A DNA stretch of 15,529 nucleotides from Candidatus Magasanikiibacteriota bacterium (GTDB lineage: Bacteria > Patescibacteriota > Patescibacteriia > Magasanikbacterales > 2-02-FULL-50-9b). Below are positions 7,445 through 14,475 of this stretch, piece by piece; position 1 is the first letter of the stretch; every line of letters starts with the position of its first letter. A program made the position numbers and the translations under genes. The DNA is taken from the NCBI GenBank assembly GCA_026396555.1, contig JAPLWO010000056.1:1-15529 (forward strand), read 5' to 3'. The notes beneath the pieces were generated by a model, which was not told the origin of the DNA, did not search any database, and saw only the letters and a program-made list of their open reading frames with translations.

Positions 7445-8875
7445 TTATTCTGCCTTTTCAAGACCTAATTTACGCTTCAAGATCTGTGGCGCTTTGTTGA
7501 AATCAACTGTTTCCTGAACACCTGAATCCATATCACGCATAATCACCGTTCCCTCTTGCACTTCTTTCTGACCGATTACAAACGCGAACGGAATCTTTTT
7601 TGCATTTGCTGATTCGAGCTGTGCTTTCAAAGAACCTTTTGAAAAGTCCTGATCAGCCATAATTCCTTCGGCGCGCAAACGCGCGAACAACACCATTGCT
7701 TTGCGACGTGATAAATCACCGAGCTGGGCAACATATACTTTTGGCAAACGCTGTGGCGGTAATGGAAGTTGACGTTTTTTAATCTGTAAAATCAACCGTT
7801 CAATTCCAGGCGCAACACAACACGCAGGCGTTGGCTTACCACCCAATTCTTCGATGAGCAAATCGTAACGACCGCCGCCACATAGTGCTGTCTGTGAACC
7901 TTGTTCTTCGTCCGACGTCACCACTTCAAAAACTGTTTTTGTGTAATAATCGAGACCGCGAACGAGTGTGTGATTCAAGAAATATGGAATGCCGAGTTCA
8001 TCAAGATATTCCAAAACTTTCATGAAATGATCGCGCGAGTAGTTCGAGAGATAATCAACAATCTGTGGCGCATTTGCTTTGATTGGCTGACATCCTTCTT
8101 CTTTACAATCAAGTACACGCATTGGATTTTTCATCAAACGCGCTTTACATTGTTCACATGTTTCATTGCGGTGTGCGCGGTAATATTGCACCAATTCCAT
8201 TTTGTATCGAGTGCGATCTTCTGGCATGCCCATTGAATTGATATGGATCGTAACGGGCACACCAAATTCTGTGTACAATAAATACGTCATCTGAATCACC
8301 ATCGCGTCGATAACCGGTGAACTGTCACCTAAAATTTCAAAACCACCTTGCCAAAATTGGCGCTGACGTCCTTCTTGTGGACGTTCGTGGCGAAACATTG
8401 GTCCCCAATACCAAAGTTTAACAGGCTGTGGTTGATTCCACATGCCGTGCTGCAAATACGCGCGAACCACTGATGCAGTTGCTTCTGGACGAAGCGTAAC
8501 TTTATCTGCATCGCGATCTTCGAACACATACATTTCTTTTTCAACTATGTCTGTCACTTTTCCAAGTCCGCGCAAAAATAAAGATGCATCTTCGAGAATC
8601 GGAGTGTCGATGCGATCAAATCCAAAATCCTCTGCAATGTTTTGCATTTTTTCGTAAACTGCTTTCCAGTAATATTGATCACGTGGCAAAATATCTTTCA
8701 TGCCACGAAGCAACTGGATCTGCTTTTTATTTGGAACTGCAGCGACAGATGGTTTTTCAACAGTCATTTCTTTTTTTACAAATGGCGCACCAGCTTTTCG
8801 TGGTGCCTCTTTTTTAGCAACAGGTCGCGCTACAGTTTTTTTTGCAGGTGCTGGTTTCTTTTTTGGAGCAGCCAT
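7445..8875 (-). CDS. hisS: Histidine-tRNA ligase with a Lys/Ala/Pro-rich N-terminal tail
   Basis: It charges tRNA-His with histidine in the cytoplasm. Class II motifs are all present: motif 1 region around residues 80-135, motif 2 with FRHERPQEGRQRQF (about 160-175), the HisRS signatures RGLDYY (about 304) and CGGGRYD (about 331), motif 3 with APGIERL (about 351-359), then the C-terminal anticodon-binding domain. The insertion domain keeps four Cys (CEQC and, later, DCKEEGC). The core begins near residue 52 (QLLRGMKDILP); before it is a disordered-looking tail with 13 Lys and 2 Arg, unusual for HisRS. I chose ATG at 8875 (MAAPKKK); a TTG three codons upstream is less likely. The ATG lies 12 bases after the lepB stop, so the pair is an operon. 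Confidence 0.96.
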   Translation of the reverse strand: MAAPKKKPAPAKKTVARPVAKKEAPRKAGAPFVKKEMTVEKPSVAAVPNKKQIQLLRGMKDILPRDQYYWKAVYEKMQNIAEDFGFDRIDTPILEDASLFLRGLGKVTDIVEKEMYVFEDRDADKVTLRPEATASVVRAYLQHGMWNQPQPVKLWYWGPMFRHERPQEGRQRQFWQGGFEILGDSSPVIDAMVIQMTYLLYTEFGVPVTIHINSMGMPEDRTRYKMELVQYYRAHRNETCEQCKARLMKNPMRVLDCKEEGCQPIKANAPQIVDYLSNYSRDHFMKVLEYLDELGIPYFLNHTLVRGLDYYTKTVFEVVTSDEEQGSQTALCGGGRYDLLIEELGGKPTPACCVAPGIERLILQIKKRQLPLPPQRLPKVYVAQLGDLSRRKAMVLFARLRAEGIMADQDFSKGSLKAQLESANAKKIPFAFVIGQKEVQEGTVIMRDMDSGVQETVDFNKAPQILKRKLGLEKAE

Positions 8876-8887
8876 ATGAATCAAAAA

Positions 8888-9496
8888 TTATTGAGCAAGA
8901 TATTGTTGAGCAAGTAACCCGACGCGATTGATTGGCCATCCGCGCAAAAACGCGCGTCCAACTACATCGCCTGCTGGAATCGGTCCGATCCGACGCGAAT
9001 CAAGGCTTGCGGGGCGATTGTCGCCGAGTACATAGTAATGATCTTTGTCGAGTGTAACGTCAATGTCGCCAAAAGTCAAGACAGTCGGACTTAAATATAA
9101 ACTCTCGTCGATATATTCCCCGTCTGGATGTTCTGGGTTATAAATCTTCACGCGACCGTTCAAAATTACGACACGCTCGCCCGGTAATCCGATCACACGC
9201 TTAATGTAGTAATCTTGTTCTTCAAGTCCTTGATTTTTTATGACTACGATATCGCCACGCTTTGGCATCTGAAAATGATACGTCAATTCGTCGATAATCA
9301 AATATTCTTTTTCGTGAAAATTTGGTTCCATCGAAGTTCCTTTCACGACAAATGGTTTGAAAATAAAATATCGAATTGTAATTACCGCGAACGCACCGAG
9401 AATCAGGACCTTAAAAAGTTCGAGAAAAAAAGTTTTAATTGGTTGCTTTCCCGCTTCGTCAGGGGCGAGCAAACTATCTGCTGCGAAGTCGTCCAT
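8888..9496 (-). CDS. lepB: Signal peptidase I
   Basis: This 202-residue membrane protease removes signal peptides from exported proteins. One transmembrane segment (about residues 23-45) follows a short acidic cytoplasmic tail. The catalytic serine is Ser55 in GTSMEP and the general base is Lys99 in YYIKRVIGLPGE; the GDNRPASLDSRRIG box is also present. The length is typical of one-TM bacterial enzymes. Likely substrates include the four large exported proteins encoded in this window (inference). The start at 9496 is supported by the promoter, whose predicted start site lies about 2 bases before the ATG, so the mRNA is nearly leaderless. Confidence 0.97.
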   Translation of the reverse strand: MDDFAADSLLAPDEAGKQPIKTFFLELFKVLILGAFAVITIRYFIFKPFVVKGTSMEPNFHEKEYLIIDELTYHFQMPKRGDIVVIKNQGLEEQDYYIKRVIGLPGERVVILNGRVKIYNPEHPDGEYIDESLYLSPTVLTFGDIDVTLDKDHYYVLGDNRPASLDSRRIGPIPAGDVVGRAFLRGWPINRVGLLAQQYLAQ

Positions 9497-9504
9497 ATTG
9501 GATA

Positions 9505-9533
9505 ATAATACGGGAGATTTTGTTTAGTGTCAA
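9505..9533 (-). promoter_or_regulatory. Near-leaderless promoter of lepB-hisS
   Basis: Minus strand TTGACA (9528-9533), exactly 17 bases, TATTAT (9505-9510). With the usual spacing transcription starts near 9498, two bases before the lepB ATG. The -35 box ends one base from the foot of element B. Confidence 0.82.
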
Positions 9534-9534
9534 G

Positions 9535-9672
9535 AAAATACACTGCACTTTAGGCTCACGCGTCAGCGCGCTCCTGCGGCGCGCTGCGCTGTCTCTCGGT
9601 CGCGTCAGTTTCGCTTCGCGAAACACCAAGCTGACACGACCTCCGAGACGAGCCTTCAGTACAGTGTATTTT
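9535..9672. repeat. Palindromic element B
   Basis: Outer arms AAAATACACTG (9535-9545) and CAGTGTATTTT (9662-9672) are perfect complements. The pairing continues inward with mismatches to AGGCTC/GAGCCT (9552-9557/9650-9655). The interior has a hairpin AGCGCGC/GCGCGCT (9565-9571/9579-9585) and a long hairpin in which TCTCGG..GTCAG pairs with CTGAC..CCGAGA around TTTCGC-TTC-GCGAAA (9609-9623). A's outside one arm and T's outside the other resemble a bidirectional terminator stem. The sequence is not clearly homologous to element A. No gene is supported here. Confidence 0.8.
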
Positions 9673-9713
9673 CCGGATGGCGCGGAACAGAATTTCCCGC
9701 AGTATCAAAAAAT

Positions 9714-9840
9714 CCAATACCTTCGAGCGAGACTGCGCACAAGCATTCGCGTGCAACTTTATCTTGCACTTGGCGAATGTGCGGAGGAACAAGTTTCAAA
9801 CGCTTGTAGCGTTTGAAACGGTCTCGCGAAAAGGTATTGG
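9714..9840. repeat. Palindromic element A, copy 2, at the tRNA-Ile 3' flank
   Basis: The outer stem CCAATACCTT/AAGGTATTGG (9714-9723/9831-9840) is perfect. GAGAC/GTCTC (9729-9733/9821-9825) encloses the core: hairpin GTGCAA/TTGCAC (9751-9756/9764-9769), the CATTCGC/GCGAATG stem, the GCGGAGGAACAAG strand, then an 11-bp hairpin GTTTCAAACGC/GCGTTTGAAAC (9793-9803/9809-9819) that replaces the different hairpin of copy 1. The element starts 7 bases beyond the encoded CCA of the tRNA. Read on the minus strand the closing arm is followed by ATTTTTT (9707-9713), so the whole element may also serve as the terminator of the tRNA unit. Confidence 0.87.
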
Positions 9841-9847
9841 AATTTTC

Positions 9848-9924
9848 TGGTGGGCGATCGAAGATTCGAACTTCGGACCTCGTCATTATCAGTGACGCGC
9901 TCTAACCAACTGAGCTAATCGCCC
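9848..9924 (-). tRNA. tRNA-Ile (GAT anticodon), CCA encoded
   Basis: The cloverleaf is complete: acceptor GGGCGAT/ATCGCCC, D arm GCTC/GAGC, anticodon stem CGTCA/TGACG with loop CTGATAA (anticodon GAT at 9888-9890), T arm CGAAG/CTTCG with TTCGAAT, discriminator A and encoded CCA. The length is 77 nt with no intron. Ile(GAT) tRNAs often sit in the 16S-23S spacer; here it stands alone, about 4.5 kb from the 16S gene. Confidence 0.97.
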
Positions 9925-9932
9925 GAGTGAGT

Positions 9933-9967
9933 GAAATAAATTGAGCGCTCGCGCTCGAATTTATTTC
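9933..9967. repeat. Hairpin in the tRNA-Ile leader
   Basis: GAAATAAATT (9933-9942) pairs with AATTTATTTC (9958-9967), and GAGCG with CGCTC inside, with one unpaired base. It lies between the tRNA promoter and the mature 5' end and could be a processing signal or attenuator. The rest of 9925-10048 shows no credible gene. Confidence 0.7.
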
Positions 9968-10048
9968 CGAGCGAGGGTATAGAAACGAACGGCGCATCCG
10001 TGAAGTTGCTATGAGCCCGTTGTTTTTTCCTCTCAATTTAACCCCCCA

Positions 10049-10077
10049 ATTCTACCGAACTTTACGTCTTATGTCAA
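10049..10077 (-). promoter_or_regulatory. Promoter of tRNA-Ile
   Basis: Minus strand TTGACA (10072-10077), 17 bases, TAGAAT (10049-10054): close to the sigma70 consensus. The predicted start near 10042 gives a leader of about 118 nt before the tRNA. Confidence 0.82.
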
Positions 10078-10088
10078 ATCCACATAAA

Positions 10089-10433
10089 TCAATGAATTCG
10101 TGGATAATTCGGACCCTCATCGCGCCACTCCGGCTCCTCCAAATCTTCGTAATGTAAGTCGCTTGCAAGTTTTTTTGCATCAGCAATCGCGCGATCTAAT
10201 TTGATTTTTTCAAACTCCCTAATTCTTTGCGCTGCCTCCAGCGTGACCATGCGTTTATAATCCCAAAACAATTTTGAGTCTCGAAACGAAGGGCTCACAA
10301 CCGCATCGACAATCTCCAACAACGAACGATGCTCATCAGACCGCACTGCGTAAATTGCTACGAGTGCGGCCATATCATGCACTTGTTTGTCGTTCACCCG
10401 CGACGATGGCTGATGATAAACCGAATATCCCAC
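10089..10433 (-). CDS. Small soluble protein of unknown function
   Basis: This is 114 residues from a GTG at 10433, which lies 6 bases after the stop of the upstream secreted-protein gene; no in-frame ATG supports a longer form. There is no signal peptide or membrane segment. The middle reads SFRDSKLFWDYKRMVTLEAA, followed by a charged, probably helical stretch (REFEKIKLDRAIADAKKL) and an acidic C-terminus. I do not recognise a family. Its tight spacing suggests co-transcription with the upstream surface gene. The lack of a Shine-Dalgarno site and the GTG start leave the exact start uncertain. Confidence 0.72.
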   Translation of the reverse strand: MGYSVYHQPSSRVNDKQVHDMAALVAIYAVRSDEHRSLLEIVDAVVSPSFRDSKLFWDYKRMVTLEAAQRIREFEKIKLDRAIADAKKLASDLHYEDLEEPEWRDEGPNYPRIH

Positions 10434-10439
10434 ACGAAA

Positions 10440-12050
10440 TTAGAATGCTAGTGTTTTTCCAGCAATCAAAGCAGCGTCAATCGGCAACGAGAGAAATGAA
10501 GTCACACCGTCAGTCCACTTAAATCCATCTTTGCTCAATCCAACAGAAAGCGTATCATTTGCTTTTGCATCCGTGGTGTTTAATGTTACAGTCAAAACTT
10601 GATTTGTGCCTGCACCAATAATAAGTGGTTGCGCAAAACCCATTTTAATAAATGGCAACGTTTTTCCCATAGCGCCCGCAGCGGTCAAATTATACGTTGC
10701 AAGCAATGCAGATTTCATTGGCACTTCACCTTTATAAATATTCATTACGCGTGTTGATTTTGCTGGCTGCTTAATCGTTGTCTGGAGTATAAGATGCAAA
10801 CTGTTTACCGTTACTGGAATATTATTTGTATTTGCAGCAGCTGCAAGTGCAAATTTTGTAATTATCTGTTCAGGATTTGCATATGAAGGACCAGCTGGCG
10901 ACGATGTCATCAAGGCAGCGACAATATTTGTTTGATATACAGAAACTGGAGCCATTCCAGCAGTGCCATTTATAATAGCGTTCTCACCTGTCACCGCGTC
11001 AACCGCAAGAATCGAACTATCTTTTGAGAGATTGTATGGAGCGTCATTAATATGCGCACGAATTTGTGTACCTGAGAATGCGCTTGGAGCTGATGCCCAA
11101 TCAACTTTCACGGTCAATAATTTCTTGGTCCCTTTTGGGATTGTCAAATTCAAACCATTAAAAGTTGCGTAGCCCGTTGCCTGAGTTTTTACCGCAGGAG
11201 TAGAATTTTTTGTAATCGCTGCAGGAACTGTCATGCCGATCTGTGTGTTGCCATCAAACAATTTAATATTTTTAATCGCACCCATGGGCATCACCAATTT
11301 CGAGCCATTTGCAGCAAACGCAACAGTCAATTGATTTACCTTAATATCATCAGTGCCGGTCGCTGTAAGATTGAATGAAAATAACGAATTATTTGTATCC
11401 CCCATGATAAACGGACCTGGAAATGCAGTTCCTGAACTGACATATAATTTCCCCGCGTTCACGTCTGGATCTTGAGGAAACTGAACAAGAAAAAAGTCAA
11501 CATCATCTACTCCTGACCCAACAGAGCTTGCGGAAATCGGGTCATTATTTTTTACATACACTGCAATCAACCATTTCTTCCCCCACAATGCTTTTGACAT
11601 CTGATTCGATGACGAAAACAAATTTGGTGACCAATCACTTGTCGCCGGATCTAACAAACCTTGTTTATTATTTAAAATATTATCCTTCAAAACAGCCAAA
11701 TTATAATCATTCGACTCAGCAATATAACTATAATGTACATATGTCGGTACTGCGTATGCCTGAGATGTTAACGCAACATTTAATGAAACCCCTGTCTGGC
11801 CCGGCTTGTATTGAATCACGAGCGGAGTTGTCGTCGGAGTCATGGACGGAACCAAATACGTGTCCGATGAACCATCAGCATTTTTTACCGCGACACTGAG
11901 TTGGCTAATTTTCGGCTGCACCGCTTGAGTTGCCACCTGAGGAGGTGTTGCAGCTTTTACAAACATGATCGTGGTAATCGCGGCCAAACTGAAAACACCG
12001 GTTGAGAGCAACGCAAAAAAAACTGAGGAAGAAGGAGCTTTTTTATTCAT
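10440..12050 (-). CDS. Exported surface protein with repeated beta-rich domains
   Basis: This is 536 residues with an N-terminal signal or anchor segment (about 10-34, ending VKAATPP). Residues about 46-192 form a module starting PKISQLSVAVKNADGSS and ending with KNNDP (167-171) and GVDDVDFFLVQF (180-191). The same module occurs twice in the preceding gene's product. After it come two beta-sandwich-like repeats, each with a strand pattern like DDIKVNQLTVAF, an IKLFDG-type segment and IPKGTKKLLTVKVD. Low charge and abundant Thr, Ser, Asn and Ala fit an extracellular protein. I do not know a named family; a surface-layer or appendage role is inference. Its own promoter lies in the 32-base gap and the end of the upstream gene, giving a leader of about 12 bases without a Shine-Dalgarno site. 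Confidence 0.88.
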   Translation of the reverse strand: MNKKAPSSSVFFALLSTGVFSLAAITTIMFVKAATPPQVATQAVQPKISQLSVAVKNADGSSDTYLVPSMTPTTTPLVIQYKPGQTGVSLNVALTSQAYAVPTYVHYSYIAESNDYNLAVLKDNILNNKQGLLDPATSDWSPNLFSSSNQMSKALWGKKWLIAVYVKNNDPISASSVGSGVDDVDFFLVQFPQDPDVNAGKLYVSSGTAFPGPFIMGDTNNSLFSFNLTATGTDDIKVNQLTVAFAANGSKLVMPMGAIKNIKLFDGNTQIGMTVPAAITKNSTPAVKTQATGYATFNGLNLTIPKGTKKLLTVKVDWASAPSAFSGTQIRAHINDAPYNLSKDSSILAVDAVTGENAIINGTAGMAPVSVYQTNIVAALMTSSPAGPSYANPEQIITKFALAAAANTNNIPVTVNSLHLILQTTIKQPAKSTRVMNIYKGEVPMKSALLATYNLTAAGAMGKTLPFIKMGFAQPLIIGAGTNQVLTVTLNTTDAKANDTLSVGLSKDGFKWTDGVTSFLSLPIDAALIAGKTLAF

Positions 12051-12068
12051 ATTTTATTTATTGACGAG

Positions 12069-12097
12069 ATTATATTCCTTTTTTAATAAAACAACAA
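12069..12097 (-). promoter_or_regulatory. Promoter of the 536-residue surface protein
   Basis: Minus strand TTGTTG (12092-12097), 17 bases, TATAAT (12069-12074). The -35 lies inside the last codons of the upstream gene. The predicted start is near 12062, 12 bases before the ATG. Confidence 0.65.
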
Positions 12098-14290
12098 TCC
12101 ACCTTTCACAGAAAAATTATTATTTATAATACTTCGATTCGATGGAATGTCAACGCCCAATACGGCGCCATCAAAAATCACCTGCAAGAGCGAAGGTGAT
12201 TTCGCAGCTGTCGTATCAGCGACCACAATAAACGTATACGTCTGCCCATTTTCTACAACTACGGGAAAATCAAGTGGAATAACTTGGGATGTTTTGCCGT
12301 TCAAAAATGGTTGTAAAAATCCATCATACACAGGAACCGACGTTACAGGACCGCTCGCAAATATTTTCAATTTAGTTGTTTTTTTAATTTGGGCTGCATT
12401 AAAATTTTTTGTCTTAATATTTAATTTCAACCCAATGATAGACGCAGCGCTTTTAGATTGATTCTCCACGTTCTTCAGATCAAAATATGCAATGTTTTGA
12501 TAATCTGATTTCACCACCTTTCCTTTAGGGGATTGCGCGCCCAAACCTGCAGCCATTGTAAGCCGATGAAACTGGGCCGTAAACGAGGTGAATTGTGCTT
12601 GTGTAACATTTGTATCAGACGATTCACCTTCCACACGCAATGATCCACCCACCAACATTGTTTTGAATAAAATTTCTGGCTGCGTTACAGCGATTTTATC
12701 GACATTCGTTGCAGTAATAGCAAAAATCATACTTGATTTAGCAGGTACAGTTGTGCGCGGCGAAAAAGCGAAGTTCATCACCTCAGAGTTAAATGCAGTT
12801 CCAATATTTGGATCAGCAGTAGGTTGTCGCAAATTATTTAACTGCGCCGTTCCAACAATTTTTTGCGTTCCCGTTTTATTTGGAAAAATAGTCCAATAGT
12901 TTTGAACGCTCGAAATATTTGGCACCTGAATCAGCTCAACTTTATTTTTATATCCGCCATTAGTTGCGAACTGCAATTTAATATTTTTTATATCAACCGC
13001 TCGGTGTCCTGCCGCAACTTCGACAAATCCTACAACTTGTCGTGTGGACATTGGGTAATTCGGATTTGGGATTCCCGCCCACCCACTCGGCGAAAGTGAC
13101 ACACTCCATGTGCTCGCATTAGATTTAGGAATCGGTACAGGAATTGGAGTCGGATCAAACACCCGAGGAGGTGGAGTAATGCGCGGCGGTGGAATTATAT
13201 CCAATGCTACCGGCACAGTTAGTGTCTCGGGTGTCGCTGGTGTCGATGTAGCAATTTCAACAATGAGAGCCGCAACATCATCAATTTCTTGTGTTACTAA
13301 CGTTTTAGCGCCATACCCGTCATTATTTCTTACAAATCCAAACAGCGTTAGAGCCCCACCAACACCCGGCGGACCTGCTATAGGAAATTCATTTTGAGAA
13401 GACCATGCATCAATGTGTGATGCTTTTTCTAAAACCTCCTGATTGACATAAGAATTATTCATGAGCGATAAACTGCCTGCATCATAAAACAATTGACTCA
13501 TTCCATACGAAACGCCCGTTGTGTCTTTTGCATCAATCCAAAATTGCAGCCCTGTCACCGAAGAATCAATCAAGACGGTTGGCACAGAATCTATCTGACG
13601 AGGATCCCACGGTGTAACTACTTTTGTTTTTGAACCATCAGCGTGGTCAAGTGTCAGTACCAAATTTGAAACTGTTGGTTGTGCGACGTCTGTTGGAATA
13701 TTCGCTGGTAATGGGTCAATTTTCACCAGCGCCATCATCACATCATCAACTTCTTGACCAAAACCAGGAAGCAGTGAAACTCCATCTCCGTTGTTTACAA
13801 ATATATAATACATGAATACTTTACCATACGAATTACTACCTAATACTCTTCCTGAATAAAATGTATTATTAGTTGAAAATGTGTGGCTTCCTAATTTGTT
13901 TAAGACTGACGGATCTGTTACGGACAGAAAGGTGGGATATGATTGTCCAGGAGAAAAATATTGAAAGGCTGCGGAATATTGCAGCGGATTCGCGTCAGTT
14001 CCTCCTGTTGCATTAAATGTCACACTAAACTGAGTAGTTTTGGTGTCGATTGATATGACAGGAATTTGTTGCGGTCTCTGCGTCAAATCTGTTTGCCACG
14101 CAACTGATGGATGTTTTACAGTCAAAAAAACATCTGGAGGAGTCGGAGGTAGCGAGGTAATGTTTGCAGTAACAGAAGTAAATTTCGGAGCATCCACCGC
14201 AAAAACAGATTGTGGTAAACTCAAACAAAAAATGTTTAAGAAAAAAGCAAAGCAAATCGCAGATGCAGAATATTTTGAAAATGATCGCAT
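12083..14290 (-). CDS. Large exported surface protein with two copies of a shared module
   Basis: This is 735 residues from ATG at 14290. A longer frame from 14371 is rejected because it would read through the 16S terminator and the gene's own promoter. Residues 1-31 are a signal peptide ending SVFA. Two related modules follow: about 35-192 (FVNNGDG then QEVDDVMMALVKI) and about 205-346 (VRNNDGYG then QEIDDVAALIVEI), then a Pro-rich linker (about 347-393, PPPRITPPPR). The C-terminal half has two beta-rich regions with patterns such as DIKNIKLQFA and TVPAKSSMIFAITAT, resembling those of the next gene's product. The pair look like paralogues secreted to the cell surface. No enzymatic motif is visible and no family name is assigned. 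Confidence 0.9.
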   Translation of the reverse strand: MRSFSKYSASAICFAFFLNIFCLSLPQSVFAVDAPKFTSVTANITSLPPTPPDVFLTVKHPSVAWQTDLTQRPQQIPVISIDTKTTQFSVTFNATGGTDANPLQYSAAFQYFSPGQSYPTFLSVTDPSVLNKLGSHTFSTNNTFYSGRVLGSNSYGKVFMYYIFVNNGDGVSLLPGFGQEVDDVMMALVKIDPLPANIPTDVAQPTVSNLVLTLDHADGSKTKVVTPWDPRQIDSVPTVLIDSSVTGLQFWIDAKDTTGVSYGMSQLFYDAGSLSLMNNSYVNQEVLEKASHIDAWSSQNEFPIAGPPGVGGALTLFGFVRNNDGYGAKTLVTQEIDDVAALIVEIATSTPATPETLTVPVALDIIPPPRITPPPRVFDPTPIPVPIPKSNASTWSVSLSPSGWAGIPNPNYPMSTRQVVGFVEVAAGHRAVDIKNIKLQFATNGGYKNKVELIQVPNISSVQNYWTIFPNKTGTQKIVGTAQLNNLRQPTADPNIGTAFNSEVMNFAFSPRTTVPAKSSMIFAITATNVDKIAVTQPEILFKTMLVGGSLRVEGESSDTNVTQAQFTSFTAQFHRLTMAAGLGAQSPKGKVVKSDYQNIAYFDLKNVENQSKSAASIIGLKLNIKTKNFNAAQIKKTTKLKIFASGPVTSVPVYDGFLQPFLNGKTSQVIPLDFPVVVENGQTYTFIVVADTTAAKSPSLLQVIFDGAVLGVDIPSNRSIINNNFSVKGGLLFY

Positions 14291-14314
14291 AAAAAATGAA
14301 AAGAATCTGCCGAC

Positions 14315-14344
14315 AGTATAGCAGAAAAAAAAATTAAATAACAA
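14315..14344 (-). promoter_or_regulatory. Promoter of the 735-residue surface protein
   Basis: Minus strand TTGTTA (14339-14344), 18 bases, TATACT (14315-14320) with a TGC extended -10. The predicted start near 14308 gives an 18-base leader and supports the start at 14290. The -35 overlaps the T-run of the 16S terminator. Confidence 0.65.
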
Positions 14345-14363
14345 AAAACCGGATATTATCCGG
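14343..14363 (-). terminator. Intrinsic terminator of the 16S transcript
   Basis: On the minus strand CCGGAT, a three-base loop, ATCCGG, then TTTTTTG. It lies about 115 bases beyond the 16S 3' end, showing that the transcript stops before any 23S gene. Confidence 0.85.
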
Positions 14364-14430
14364 CCTTTCATGATTTCGCCTTACGCGAAGTTCATTTACA
14401 CTTCAAGATGTGACAACGATGCTAGGGCCT

Positions 14431-14450
14431 GAGAGAATTAAAATTCTCTC
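14431..14450. repeat. Hairpin in the 16S 3' trailer
   Basis: GAGAGAAT (14431-14438) pairs with ATTCTCTC (14443-14450); CTAG at 14422-14425 and 14454-14457 can extend the stem. It could guide 3' processing of the 16S precursor. The rest of 14372-14475 holds no tRNA or gene. Confidence 0.7.
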
Positions 14451-14475
14451 TCGACTAGGAAGAAAAACTCCCTGA

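Noticed and set aside
8876..8884. hisS start at TTG 8884
   Set aside because: The ATG at 8875 three codons later is the better start; the TTG has no supporting ribosome binding site.
9556..9792. 78-residue ORF containing KLHANACAQS, similar to one at 6360-6701
   Set aside because: Both are translations of palindromic element A; the shared peptide reflects the DNA repeat, not a protein family.
6391..9840. CRISPR array or insertion sequence
   Set aside because: Copies are not regularly spaced, there are no spacers, and no transposase or Cas-like gene is present in the window.
9918..10010. Short frame in the tRNA-Ile leader (ATG with RRSFLYP)
   Set aside because: It reads into the mature tRNA and has no Shine-Dalgarno site; not credible as a gene.
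14291..14371. N-terminal extension of the 735-residue protein (start at 14371)
   Set aside because: It would translate the 16S terminator hairpin and lies upstream of the predicted promoter and start site; the 14290 start gives a clean signal peptide.
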